DNA of 57,692 nt from Pseudomonas sp. QTF5 (GTDB taxonomy: Bacteria > Pseudomonadota > Gammaproteobacteria > Pseudomonadales > Pseudomonadaceae). Location: the NCBI RefSeq assembly GCF_000512695.2, contig NZ_AZRW02000041.1, positions 1 through 57,692 on the forward strand, written 5' to 3'. Shown in pieces: positions 33,513 to 42,642 of the stretch. The notes beneath the pieces were generated by a model. That model did no database searches and had not been told where the DNA came from. It saw only the letters and a program-made list of their open reading frames with translations. The position numbers and the translations under genes were made by a program. The first letter of the stretch is position 1. Each line of letters opens with the position of its first letter.

Positions 33513-35180
33513 TCAATCCTGCCACAGCACCGCCTCGCTGCGCTCGCTCCATTCTGCAAACCGAGCACCGTAAGCCGCTTCGATCATGTTGCGCTTGATC
33601 TTCAGGGTCGGTGTCAGGAAGCCGTTTTCCACCGCCCAACTGTCCTTGACCACTACCAACCGGCGCAAGCGCTCATGCCTGTCGAGAACGCCGTTGACCT
33701 CCTCCAGCAGTTTTTCCAGACTCGAATGCAAACCCGCCCGGGCCGATCCCTTCGCGTCCTGCTGACCGACCACCGACAACACGCACAACCCCAGTGGTGC
33801 GCTCAGCCCATCGCCGACCACGCACACTTGTTCGATCCGCGAATGTACTGCCAGACGATTCTCGATCGGTGCCGGGGCAACGTATTTGCCTTTGCTGGTT
33901 TTGAAGATTTCCTTCAGGCGCCCGGTCAGGCGCAGGTTGCCTTCGGCGTCTTCCTCACCCTTGTCACCGGTACGCAAGAAGCCATCCTCGGTGATGGTTT
34001 CGGCGGTTTTCCCGGGCTCCTTGAAATAGCCGAGCATCGTCGCACCGCTACGCACCAGTACTTCACCAGACGGTTCGATACACACTTCGACTTCCGGGCA
34101 TGGCTGGCCGATCCAGCCAGGTTTGTTCTGACCTGGCCGGCCGATGTGGGAATAACCGCAACTTTCAGTCATGCCGTACACCTCCAGCACATCCAGCCCC
34201 AGTTTTCGATACCAGAGCAGCAAGGTCTGCGGCACGGGCGCAGCGCCGGACAAGGCGATGCGCAAGGCGTCCAGCCCCAGCCCGGCGAGAACTTTGTGCC
34301 CTACCCGTTTGCCGATGAAGGGCAAGCCGAGCAGGAAGTCGAGGCGTTTTTCCGGGATCTTGCTGTAGACGCCCATCTGGAATTTGGTCCATATCCGCGG
34401 CACGCCGAACAGCGCGGTCGGCCGGGCACGCTGCAAATCGGTGAGGAAGGTGTCGAGGCTCTCGGCGAAGAACACCGTTTGCCCGGTGTAGATCGATGCC
34501 AGCTCGACGAACATCCGCTCAGCGACGTGGCACAGCGGCAGGTAGGACAGCAGGCGATCCGACTCATTCAGGCCGAATAACTGCGTGCCACGGGTGGTGG
34601 CAAATCCCAAGTTGCCGAAGCTGTGCATTACGCCTTTGGGCTGGCCCGTGGTGCCGGAGGTGTAAATGATGGTCGCCAGCTGATCGGCGGCGGGTTTGGG
34701 GTCGTCCTGAATCGGCGAGCTGCGTTGCAGATCGGTCCAGCTGAAATCGAAGTTGCCGGCCGGACACAGCGGCAAGCTGATGGTCGGCAGGTTGGGTTTG
34801 ACCCCGACGGACATGCCGGGCCAGTCATCCAGCTTGCCAATGAACACCAGCGCGGCCTCGGAGTGATCGAGCACCTGGGCCACGGAATCGGCGGTCAGAT
34901 TGGGATAAAGCGGCACCGAGACATGCCCGGCCATCCAGATCGCCAGGTCGGCGATGATCCAGTGGGCGCAGTTTTTCGAGATCAGCGCAATGTGGCTGCC
35001 TTGTGGCAATTCGCGAGCCCGCAGCCAGTGGGCGGCACAGCGCGCCTGATGGCCAACATCGGCCCAGGTCAGCGTCTCGACCTGACCGCCCCCTGTCGGC
35101 TGGACCAGAAAGCGCTGGCGGGGATGACGGGCTTCACGCTCGTAGAAGACGTCCAATGGCAAACGGAAAGCAGCAGACAT
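33513..35180 (-). CDS. Long-chain acyl-CoA synthetase-like AMP-binding enzyme
   Basis: 555-residue ANL-superfamily ligase that activates a carboxylic acid with ATP and CoA. Motifs: P-loop IIYTSGTTGQPKGVMHSFG, SYLPLCHVAERM, VYGMTESCGYS, GFLRTGDKGEEDAEGNLRLTGRLKEIFKTSKGKYVAP (the hinge and Lys region). The LPLCHVAER motif and long length resemble long-chain fatty-acid ligases of the ACSL/FAA type rather than FadD proper. ATG 35180 follows AAGGAG. A 30-bp perfect palindrome overlaps the likely promoter, implying repressor control. Confidence 0.88.
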   Translation of the reverse strand: MSAAFRLPLDVFYEREARHPRQRFLVQPTGGGQVETLTWADVGHQARCAAHWLRARELPQGSHIALISKNCAHWIIADLAIWMAGHVSVPLYPNLTADSVAQVLDHSEAALVFIGKLDDWPGMSVGVKPNLPTISLPLCPAGNFDFSWTDLQRSSPIQDDPKPAADQLATIIYTSGTTGQPKGVMHSFGNLGFATTRGTQLFGLNESDRLLSYLPLCHVAERMFVELASIYTGQTVFFAESLDTFLTDLQRARPTALFGVPRIWTKFQMGVYSKIPEKRLDFLLGLPFIGKRVGHKVLAGLGLDALRIALSGAAPVPQTLLLWYRKLGLDVLEVYGMTESCGYSHIGRPGQNKPGWIGQPCPEVEVCIEPSGEVLVRSGATMLGYFKEPGKTAETITEDGFLRTGDKGEEDAEGNLRLTGRLKEIFKTSKGKYVAPAPIENRLAVHSRIEQVCVVGDGLSAPLGLCVLSVVGQQDAKGSARAGLHSSLEKLLEEVNGVLDRHERLRRLVVVKDSWAVENGFLTPTLKIKRNMIEAAYGARFAEWSERSEAVLWQD

Positions 35181-35217
35181 TGCGACTTGCTCCTTTATTT
35201 TTTGTCTGGAGCAAGCG

Positions 35218-35247
35218 TAGTCAACCAAGCAAGTGCTTGGTTGACTA
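35218..35247. promoter_or_regulatory. 30-bp palindromic operator candidate before the acyl-CoA ligase
   Basis: Inverted repeat with 14-bp perfect arms (TAGTCAACCAAGCA / TGCTTGGTTGACTA) around a central AG, 38-67 bp upstream of the ligase ATG. On the minus strand TTGACT of the right arm could serve as -35, with AAAAAT 17 bp further as -10. No T-run and no REP likeness, so this looks like a TetR-type operator rather than a terminator. Confidence 0.65.
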
Positions 35248-35278
35248 TTTCACACAAAAACCAGTCGCAACACAGAAC

Positions 35279-35370
35279 CTGTGGGAGCGGGCTTGCTCGC
35301 GAAGAGGGCGTATCAGTCGACACCATTGTTAGCTGACACACCGCCTTCGCGAGCAAGCCCGCTCCCACAT
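35279..35370. repeat. REP pair, copy 6
   Basis: CTGTGGGAGCGGGCTTGCTC at 35279 and complement ending 35370. It lies between the sixA stop and the ligase promoter. Confidence 0.9.
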
Positions 35371-35390
35371 TAGCCCGGTTTCTTCAGGGA

Positions 35391-35843
35391 CTATGGGTGT
35401 TTTATGCCGTTGAGCTTCATCGCCCCAACCAACAGTTCGTCGCCCTCAAGCTCCGCCAGCCCGGCTGTGCCGACTTTCTCCGGCTCCTGCACATGACCAT
35501 GCTGCAAATAGCCCAGCAGGTTACCGACCAGCGGGTTATGGCTGACCAGCAGTGCGTGATCCACGGACACCAACTGCTCCGCCACCGCTTGCGGATAATT
35601 GTCGGGCTTGAGCCAGTCGACCGTGCGGATCTCCGGCGCGAAACCCAGCGCCGTACGCACAATTTCTGCCGTCTCCTGCGCTCGATGATAAGGACTGGCA
35701 TAAATGGCGGTTAACGGCTGGCCGATCAATTGGGCAGCAGTGCGCAACACCTCTTCACGCCCCTTGACGGTCAATGCTCGCTCGGAGTCCGGGCGAGTAC
35801 CGTGAGGCTCGGCTTCACCATGACGCAATACCCAGAGTTTCAT
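35391..35843 (-). CDS. sixA: Phosphohistidine phosphatase SixA
   Basis: 150-residue histidine-phosphatase-superfamily enzyme. The catalytic RHG is at MKLWVLRHGEAEP (His8), with YASPYHRAQETA and the second active-site His in LLVSHNPLVGNLLGYL. SixA dephosphorylates phosphohistidine of HPt domains or the PTS-Ntr protein NPr. It overlaps the DUF4389 gene by four bases (ATGA), so they are coupled. Confidence 0.9.
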   Translation of the reverse strand: MKLWVLRHGEAEPHGTRPDSERALTVKGREEVLRTAAQLIGQPLTAIYASPYHRAQETAEIVRTALGFAPEIRTVDWLKPDNYPQAVAEQLVSVDHALLVSHNPLVGNLLGYLQHGHVQEPEKVGTAGLAELEGDELLVGAMKLNGIKHP

Positions 35844-36187
35844 AATTTCGGTTCCTCATCTCGGGCCGGATGCGGTGCTGGCGCCACAACGTGCGGGGCT
35901 TCACCTTCCGGTGTACGCGGCATCGGCCAGTCGGCGAACGGCCAAGGCTTCTGGTCGCTGTGAAAGCTGCCGAAACGACCGATCTGCGCCAGAAACTGGC
36001 TCAGACTGTCGCCGAAATTCATCAGGCTGGAGCTCGGTGCGCCATAAATCAAACGATAGATCAGCTGCACCAACACCACCGCACCGAGGATCAATTGCGC
36101 CACTTGCCAGACCAGCACATAGACAATCATCCACAGCACCCGCAGCAGGATGGATTCGTACTTGGCTTCTACTTTCTGATCGTTCAT
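35840..36187 (-). CDS. DUF4389 membrane protein
   Basis: 115 residues: a hydrophobic region at 15-50 (ILLRVLWMIVYVLVWQVAQLILGAVVLVQLI), the family segment SLMNFGDSLSQFLAQIGRF, and a Pro-rich tail. Function unknown. It lies between gpsA (30 bp upstream) and sixA on one strand, a conserved gpsA-DUF4389-sixA order in pseudomonads as far as I recall. Confidence 0.85.
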   Translation of the reverse strand: MNDQKVEAKYESILLRVLWMIVYVLVWQVAQLILGAVVLVQLIYRLIYGAPSSSLMNFGDSLSQFLAQIGRFGSFHSDQKPWPFADWPMPRTPEGEAPHVVAPAPHPARDEEPKL

Positions 36188-36217
36188 GTCTCACTCCGTT
36201 CCTATTGAGTAGAGGGT

Positions 36218-37243
36218 TCAGTTGAAATCGCTGGTGGAAATAAAGTCGACGTCGGTTTTCGGCTCGCCGCGCATCAGCAGCGCGATCACCTGTTCAAGCG
36301 TGCGCCCTTCGAACAGGATCGCGTGCAATCCGGCGACCAGCGGCATATACACACCCACCTCCTGAGCCTTGGCCTTGAGCACCTTGAGGGTGTTCACCCC
36401 TTCGGCCACTTCGCCCAGGCGCGTCACCGCGTCCTCCAGGCTCAAGCCCTGGCCGAGGGCAAACCCGACCTGATAATTGCGGCTTTTCGGCGACGAGCAG
36501 GTGACGATCAAATCCCCGACCCCCGCCAGCCCCAGGAAAGTCATCGGGTTGGCACCCTGATTCACCGCGAAGCGGGTCATTTCCGCCAATGCCCGGGTGA
36601 TCAGCATGCTCTTGGTGTTTTCACCCATGCCCAATGCCACCGCCATGCCGGCGATGATTGCATAGACGTTTTTCAGTGCCCCGCCCAGCTCCACGCCAAA
36701 GCGGTCGGCGCTGGCGTACACACGAAAGGTCCGGCCATGCAGCGCTTCCTGAACCCGTTGGCAGAGTTCTTCGTCTTCGCTGGCGACCACTGTGGCGGTC
36801 AGCGCGTGTTCGGCGATTTCACGGGCCAGGTTCGGCCCGGACAGCACACCGATGCGCGCTTGCGGTGCGATGTCTTCAAGGATCTGGCTCATCAGCTTGA
36901 ACGTGTGGGCTTCGATGCCTTTGGTCAGGCTCACCAGCAACTTGCCGCTCAACAGTTGGGCGTAGGGTGCCAGCACCGAGCGCAGCGCGCTGGACGGCAG
37001 CGCGACGAAGCACAGGTCGCAGGCCTCCAGGGTGGTTTGCAGGTCTGTGACCGCCTCCACCGCCGCAAGAATCTTGATGCCTTTGAGGTAACGCGGGTTC
37101 TCACGATTGACCCGAATGGCCTCGGCCTGCTCGGGGTCACGCATCCACAGCCGGACCTGATGCCCATTCTCGGCCAACAGATTAGCCACGGCGGTACCAA
37201 AACTTCCGCCTCCCAGGACCGCAATTGGGCGCTGTTCAGTCAT
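36218..37243 (-). CDS. gpsA: Glycerol-3-phosphate dehydrogenase [NAD(P)+] GpsA
   Basis: Makes sn-glycerol-3-phosphate from dihydroxyacetone phosphate for phospholipid synthesis; cytoplasmic. The 341-residue protein shows the nucleotide fold IAVLGGGSFGTAVANLLAENG, then LVSLTKGIE, VLSGPNLAREIAEH (substrate Lys region ALKNVYAIIAGMAVALGMGENTK) and GLAGVGDLIVTC. ATG 37243 (MTEQRPIAV); the upstream open frame has no similarity. Confidence 0.94.
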   Translation of the reverse strand: MTEQRPIAVLGGGSFGTAVANLLAENGHQVRLWMRDPEQAEAIRVNRENPRYLKGIKILAAVEAVTDLQTTLEACDLCFVALPSSALRSVLAPYAQLLSGKLLVSLTKGIEAHTFKLMSQILEDIAPQARIGVLSGPNLAREIAEHALTATVVASEDEELCQRVQEALHGRTFRVYASADRFGVELGGALKNVYAIIAGMAVALGMGENTKSMLITRALAEMTRFAVNQGANPMTFLGLAGVGDLIVTCSSPKSRNYQVGFALGQGLSLEDAVTRLGEVAEGVNTLKVLKAKAQEVGVYMPLVAGLHAILFEGRTLEQVIALLMRGEPKTDVDFISTSDFN

Positions 37244-37439
37244 ATGCAATCCGTTAATCCATACCAGTGGCGATGTCGGCATTATACGGAGCGGCCCGGT
37301 GGCGGCCAGCCCCAGCATCAATTACCGACACTTGTAGGAAGAAGACCAAGAAAACCGAGGAAAATGCCTTCATCGTGACTGGAAAAGTCGTTGCGCTCGG
37401 TTAACATGCGCGCCAACTCATCGCTATCAAGGCCGTGCC

Positions 37440-39563
37440 GTGTCTTTTGGCTTTCCCTGCCCTCGCTCGCCGCTGGTACTGACGCTGATCTTCAGCTCGC
37501 CATTGCTGGCCGACGACTTGTTCCTCGACAACGATCCGTTGCCGCAAGTGCTGACGGCGACGCGCCTGAAGCAGTCGCCTGCGGCTGTGCCGGGGAGCAT
37601 GACGGTGATCGACAGCGAACTGATCAATGCCAGCGGTGCGCGGGACATCAGCGAGTTGCTGCGGCTGGTGCCGGGGATGATGGTCGGTAATATCAGCGGC
37701 AATCAGGCGACGGTGAACTACCACGGCACCAACGCCAGCGAAGCGCGGCGCCTGCAAGTGTTGATCGACGGCCGCTCGGTGTATCGCGCAGGCCTGGCCA
37801 CGGTGGACTGGAGTGATATTCCGGTGGCCATGGAAGACATCGAGCGCATCGAGGTTTTCCGTGGCCCCAACACCGTCAGCTATGGTGCCAACGCGCTGAT
37901 GGCGGTGGTCAATATCATCACCCGCAAACCGGCCGACAGCCACGGCACGCGGCTGAAAGTCACCCGGGGCCAGCGCGGCGTCAATGATTTCTACGCCAGC
38001 CAGGGCACGGGCTGGGAAAGCGGCGACTTGCGCCTGTCGCTGTCCGGCCAACAAGATGACGGCTTCGACTCGGACCGCACCGGTGCCGATTACCGCGACA
38101 GCCGTCGCTTGAACCGCCTCAGCCTCGCCGTCAGCCAGACGCTTAATGAAAACCAGAGCATCGACTGGCAACTGAATGCCAAGGACGGGAGCAACCAGCG
38201 GCCCTATACCTACCGCCCTGTATTCCCGGGGATTACCGCTGCCGGGAACAATTCTGACGTCATCGCCAAGGACTATGCCGGCTCGCTGCGCTGGAACCTG
38301 GACATCAATCCCGACCACAGCCTTTATATTCAGGGCTCGGCGCAACATTGGGATCGTCAACAGACGTGGCGTGCCTGCGATGCCGAGGTCTCGTTCAGCC
38401 CGGAGCTGACCGAGCTCTGGCAACTCAATCCGAATTACACCGAACGCCTGGCGCGCAACATGGTGCGCTTTACCGGCCTAGGTGCACCGGCAGGCACACC
38501 GGCCGAACAGGCATTGGGCAATCAGGTGCTGGACCAATGGCAAAACGGCGCCCGACAAACCCTCTGCGGCGACATTGATCAGAGCGCCCGGGAATCGCGC
38601 TACGACCTCGAACTGCAAGACACGCTCAGCCTGTCCGACAGTCTGCGGCTGGTCAGCGGCCTGAACTATCGTTACGACCGGGCAGATTCCGAGACGTACT
38701 TCAATGGCACGCTCGACGACACCACTTGGCGGGCATTCGGCCAACTCGAGTGGCGCGTCACCGAACACTGGTTGCTGCAAGGCGGTGCGATGTTCGAAGA
38801 CACCCAATTGACCGGCAACTCGCTAACCCCACGGGTGGCAGTCAACTACTTGATCAACCCGCGCCACGGCTTGCGCGCGGTGTACTCGGAAGCCATCCGC
38901 TCGCCGGATATGTTCGAAAACAACGTCAACTGGAGCTACCAGGTCACCAACCTGCGACCCAGTGCCTACGGCCAGTCCAGCGCCCGTTATTTCGTCAAGA
39001 CCCGTGGCCCGGGCGACCTCGAACAGGAACGCATGCGCTCCCGGGAATTGGGCTACAACGGCTACTTCGCCGAGTGGGGACTGGCGGTCGACGTGAAGCT
39101 GTTCTACGACGAAATCACCGGCATGATCAGCGAACCGCTACGTAACAACCAATACATCGCCAGCAACTCGAACAGCTCCCGCTTCAGCGGGACTGAAACC
39201 CAGCTGGATTGGCGCGTCAGCAGCGCCGATCGTTTGCGCCTGACCTATGCCTACGTCGATGCCGACGCGAGCAACCCACTGGATGCACAACAGACTGCGC
39301 GCAACAGCGGCTCCGCCGGTTGGCTACGTAGCTGGGGCCAGGGCTGGAACAGCGCGCTCTTTTACTATGGCGCCGACGCCCTCAACGGTTACCGCTTCGA
39401 ACGGGTCGACACGCGCATCGCCAAACGCATCGGCTTGGGCAAGGCCAACCTGGAACTGGCCGGGGTCCTCCAGCAACGCCTCGACAATCAGCCCACCACC
39501 TTCGTCGACAACCACTACGATGATCGCCGGGTGCTCTACTTCAGCGCGGAGCTGGAGTTCTAA
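37440..39563 (+). CDS. TonB-dependent outer-membrane receptor
   Basis: 707 residues. A short, weak signal peptide (SPLVLTLIFSSPLLADD), a TonB-box-like start (DPLPQVLTATRLKQSP), the plug domain (GSMTVIDSELINASGARDISELLRLVPGM; IERIEVFRGPNTVSYGANALMAVVNIITR) and a 22-strand barrel ending in VLYFSAELEF with the C-terminal aromatic. No STN signalling domain. It starts at GTG 37440 with AAGG upstream. No Fur box is evident before it. It is followed after one base by a binding-protein-like gene and then a hybrid kinase, suggesting that ligand uptake and sensing are linked. Ligand unknown. Confidence 0.85.
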   Translation: MSFGFPCPRSPLVLTLIFSSPLLADDLFLDNDPLPQVLTATRLKQSPAAVPGSMTVIDSELINASGARDISELLRLVPGMMVGNISGNQATVNYHGTNASEARRLQVLIDGRSVYRAGLATVDWSDIPVAMEDIERIEVFRGPNTVSYGANALMAVVNIITRKPADSHGTRLKVTRGQRGVNDFYASQGTGWESGDLRLSLSGQQDDGFDSDRTGADYRDSRRLNRLSLAVSQTLNENQSIDWQLNAKDGSNQRPYTYRPVFPGITAAGNNSDVIAKDYAGSLRWNLDINPDHSLYIQGSAQHWDRQQTWRACDAEVSFSPELTELWQLNPNYTERLARNMVRFTGLGAPAGTPAEQALGNQVLDQWQNGARQTLCGDIDQSARESRYDLELQDTLSLSDSLRLVSGLNYRYDRADSETYFNGTLDDTTWRAFGQLEWRVTEHWLLQGGAMFEDTQLTGNSLTPRVAVNYLINPRHGLRAVYSEAIRSPDMFENNVNWSYQVTNLRPSAYGQSSARYFVKTRGPGDLEQERMRSRELGYNGYFAEWGLAVDVKLFYDEITGMISEPLRNNQYIASNSNSSRFSGTETQLDWRVSSADRLRLTYAYVDADASNPLDAQQTARNSGSAGWLRSWGQGWNSALFYYGADALNGYRFERVDTRIAKRIGLGKANLELAGVLQQRLDNQPTTFVDNHYDDRRVLYFSAELEF

Positions 39564-39564
39564 G

Positions 39565-40497
39565 ATGCAGTATCGCCCGTCACGGAAGACGCCAACCCTT
39601 GGCCGCCTGCTGGCCGGGTTGTGCCTGGTGTTTACCGGGCTGCTGTGCAATCTGCCGGCACGGGCCGCCGACATTCTGCTGACCGGTGCCGAGGAGAGTC
39701 CCGGCGTGCAGTCTTTCGTTCAGGCCCTCAGCGAGTTGCGCCCCACCGATAGCGTGCGCTTCCAGCCTCTTGCCAGCCTGCCGGCGCCAGACCAACTGCC
39801 CGTTGGCATCCGTCTGATTTTACTCGACTTGCCCAGCCTCGACTGGCGCCTGCAAGACGCCCAAGGCCCGGCGACGCTGGTGCTGCGCATCAGTCGCCTG
39901 CAAGCCCGTCAACGCTTGGGCAATGCCCTGCCTCCGCACCTCAGCCTGCTCTGGAGCGATCCGCCGCTGGACCGACAGTTGCGCCTGATCCGACTGCTCC
40001 TGCCTGAGGCCCGGCGGGTCGGCGTGCTTTTCGACAGACACAGCGAATTCTTGTTGAAGGAGCTGCGTCAGGCCGCCCTGCCCCTGGGCCTTGAAGTGGT
40101 CACCGAGCGTTGGGATAACACCAACGACAGCCGCCCTTTGCAGGCCTTGCTGAAAAACAGTGATGTGCTGTTGGGCCTGGACGACCCTGATCTGTACAAC
40201 CCGAAAACCGTGAAAAACCTGCTGCTCAGCAGCTATGCGCGGCAACTGGCACTGATCGGTCCCAACGCAGCCTTCGTCAGGGCCGGTAGCCTGGCCAGCA
40301 CTTACAGCGACCAGAACGATTGGCTGAAGATTCTCGACGAACTGCTCGATCAACCCTCGGGCACCTGGCCGCGCGCACTTTATCCGCAACACTTCAAGGT
40401 CTTGAGCAACCCGCAAGTGGCTCGTTCATTAAGTATTGAACTGACGAATGAAGCCTCTGTCGCACCACAGCTGGCCGAAGGAGAACGCCGCCCATGA
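39565..40497 (+). CDS. Periplasmic ABC-substrate-binding-like protein
   Basis: 310 residues with a signal peptide (LGRLLAGLCLVFTGLLCNLPARAAD). The rest is a two-lobe fold like PF04392 (LLPEARRVGVLFDRHSEFLLKEL, DVLLGLDDPDLYNPKTVKNLLLSSYARQLALIGP). No ABC permease or ATPase is nearby, so it more likely presents a ligand to the neighbouring kinase than feeds a transporter. It overlaps the kinase gene by four bases (ATGA). Confidence 0.78.
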   Translation: MQYRPSRKTPTLGRLLAGLCLVFTGLLCNLPARAADILLTGAEESPGVQSFVQALSELRPTDSVRFQPLASLPAPDQLPVGIRLILLDLPSLDWRLQDAQGPATLVLRISRLQARQRLGNALPPHLSLLWSDPPLDRQLRLIRLLLPEARRVGVLFDRHSEFLLKELRQAALPLGLEVVTERWDNTNDSRPLQALLKNSDVLLGLDDPDLYNPKTVKNLLLSSYARQLALIGPNAAFVRAGSLASTYSDQNDWLKILDELLDQPSGTWPRALYPQHFKVLSNPQVARSLSIELTNEASVAPQLAEGERRP

Positions 40498-42395
40498 CCT
40501 TCCGTCGCGGTTGGGACATCAATACCCGCACCCAGATCATCAGCCTCGGCCCAGCCCTGTTGCTGACGTTGCTGCTGATCAGTTTTTTCACCTTCGTGCG
40601 AATCCAGGACCTGCGTCAGGAACTCAATCACACCGGTCAACTGATCGCCAATCAACTGGCGCCGGCCACCGAATACGGGGTCATTTCGGGCAACAACGAG
40701 GTGCTCGAAAGTTTGCTCAAGGCCACTCTGGCCACGCCCAACGTACGCTTTCTGGAAATACAGGACAGCACCAACCGGCTTCTGGTGTACGTCGAACAGC
40801 CGTCGGAAGCGCACAACCGTTCGCATCAGATCGAAGTCTTCCAGGCACCGGTGCGCCTGCAACGCATTGCGCTCAACAATGACTTTTTCCAGAACAGTCG
40901 CACCGTCGCCAGTGCGCCGGGCGAGGATTATCTGGGACGGGTGATCGTCGGCCTGTCCAATGACGCCTTTAACCAGCGCCAGCAGGAAATCCTCTTCAAG
41001 GCCGGGATCCTGGCGTTGTTCGCACTGTTATTTACTTTTTTGCTGGCTCGGCGTCTGGCCGGCAGCCTGTCGCAACCGATCCACGACATCGGCAATGCGG
41101 TCAAGGCGATCCAGGAAGGCGACTACAAAACACCCCTGCCGATTGTCGACGACACCGAACTGGGCGCCCTGTCGCAGCACATCAACAACCTTGCCCAAGG
41201 CCTTGAGCAAGCCAGTCGCGAACAGCATCAGGCCATGGCGCAATTGATCCAGACCCGCGAAGAAGCGGAAAAGGCCAACAACGCCAAATCCGATTTCCTG
41301 GCGATGATGAGTCATGAATTGCGCACGCCGATGAATGGCGTGCTGGGCATGCTGCAACTGCTGGAAACCACCGAGATGACCGAGGAGCAGATCGAGTACG
41401 CGGCGCTGGCTTCGGAATCCACCGAGCACCTGCTCAAAGTGATCAATGACATTCTCGATTTCTCGCGCATCGAGCGTTCGGAACTGGAGCTGGAGCACAT
41501 TGCGTTCAACCTCGCGGACTTGATCGGCAGTTGCGCCCAGTCGTTCCAGCACAGCGCGGTGCAACGCGGGCTAGATATGCAACTGCGGATCCCCGAGGAC
41601 ATGCGCCCCCTTCAGGTTCAGGGCGATCCGACGCGAATCCGGCAGATTCTGGTCAATCTGGTCGGCAACGCACTGAAGTTCACCGAACGGGGCCGCGTCA
41701 CGATCGAACCGCAGTGGCAATCCCTGGATCACGAACTGTTGTGGTTCACCTGCGCCGTGCGCGACAGCGGGATCGGCATCCCGGCCGAAAGCCTGGAATT
41801 GATGTTCAACGCGTTCCAGCAGGCCGACAGTTCCATTTCAAGACGTTACGGCGGCACCGGACTGGGGCTGCCGATTGCCCGCACTCTGGCTGAGCGGATG
41901 GGCGGCACCTTGCGCGCTCAGAGCGAAGAAGGCGTTGGCTCGGTGTTCACCCTGGAAATTCCTTTGGCTCTGTATAAGCAGCCACTGCCGGTGCTGACCC
42001 CGCGAGGACATACCGGCAATGACCACGGCGAAGGTCGCAATGTGCTGCTGGTGGAGGATAATCCGGTCAATCGCACCGTCGTCGAAGCAATGTTGCGCAG
42101 CCTGGGCTTTACTGTCAGCGTCGCGACCGATGGTGCACAAGCGGTGCGCAGTGCCGAAAGCCTGATTTTCGAAGCGATTCTGATGGACTGCCGACTACCG
42201 GTCATCGACGGTTACGAGGCCACCCGACAGATTCGCCAACTACCCGGCTGCGCTGACGTGCCGATCATTGCTCTGACAGCCAATGCCTTGCAGGGCGACC
42301 GCGAAGCCTGTTTATCTGCGGGAATGAACGATTACCTGGCCAAGCCCTTCAAACGCACTGATCTGCAGCAAATTCTGCAGCGATGGGTGCAGTAG
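40494..42395 (+). CDS. Hybrid sensor histidine kinase/response regulator (CHASE8-HAMP-HisKA-HATPase-REC)
   Basis: 633 residues: TM1 about 18-36, a periplasmic CHASE8-type domain (RQELNHTGQLIANQLAPATEYGVISGNNEVLE), TM2 about 168-186, HAMP, phosphoacceptor His274 in FLAMMSHELRTPMNGVLG, ATPase (QILVNLVGNALKFTERG; VRDSGIGIP; GGTGLGLPIART) and a receiver with Asp in ILMDCRLPVIDG. No HPt domain, so the signal must go to another protein. Its place just before fabA-fabB matches my recollection of P. aeruginosa PA1611, a kinase reported to bind RetS and feed the Gac/Rsm network. That equivalence is inference. Confidence 0.88.
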   Translation: MTFRRGWDINTRTQIISLGPALLLTLLLISFFTFVRIQDLRQELNHTGQLIANQLAPATEYGVISGNNEVLESLLKATLATPNVRFLEIQDSTNRLLVYVEQPSEAHNRSHQIEVFQAPVRLQRIALNNDFFQNSRTVASAPGEDYLGRVIVGLSNDAFNQRQQEILFKAGILALFALLFTFLLARRLAGSLSQPIHDIGNAVKAIQEGDYKTPLPIVDDTELGALSQHINNLAQGLEQASREQHQAMAQLIQTREEAEKANNAKSDFLAMMSHELRTPMNGVLGMLQLLETTEMTEEQIEYAALASESTEHLLKVINDILDFSRIERSELELEHIAFNLADLIGSCAQSFQHSAVQRGLDMQLRIPEDMRPLQVQGDPTRIRQILVNLVGNALKFTERGRVTIEPQWQSLDHELLWFTCAVRDSGIGIPAESLELMFNAFQQADSSISRRYGGTGLGLPIARTLAERMGGTLRAQSEEGVGSVFTLEIPLALYKQPLPVLTPRGHTGNDHGEGRNVLLVEDNPVNRTVVEAMLRSLGFTVSVATDGAQAVRSAESLIFEAILMDCRLPVIDGYEATRQIRQLPGCADVPIIALTANALQGDREACLSAGMNDYLAKPFKRTDLQQILQRWVQ

Positions 42396-42493
42396 AACAG
42401 GCCTTTCGGCTATCTGCGACTGGCGTGAACGACGAAAGTGCGGCAGTCTTAGGCACCCGAACAGGCCCGAAAAGGGGCTTGAATAATAATTTC

Positions 42494-42511
42494 AGTGCAC
42501 AAGTGTACATT
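42494..42511. promoter_or_regulatory. Candidate DesT/FabR-type operator before fabA
   Basis: Imperfect palindrome AGTGCACA-AG-TGTACATT (6 of 8 arm positions pair). It has the size and layout of FabR/DesT sites that control fabA/fabB in gamma-proteobacteria. TTGAAT at 42479 may be the -35. It lies 132 bp before the fabA ATG. Confidence 0.5.
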
Positions 42512-42642
42512 CATGTCCTTGGCGCTGTGACTTTCACCACAACGCAATAGTCTATGAGTAGGCTGCTGACTCGAGGCATGAACGCTTCGATCGGCCGGGA
42601 AGATTCGCCCCACCCTGCCGCATGGACTATTGAGGAGCTCGC

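Noticed and set aside
37244..37439. Fur box or cobalamin riboswitch before the TonB receptor
   Set aside because: No GATAATGATAATC-like repeat and no B12-box sequence found in the 196-bp gap.
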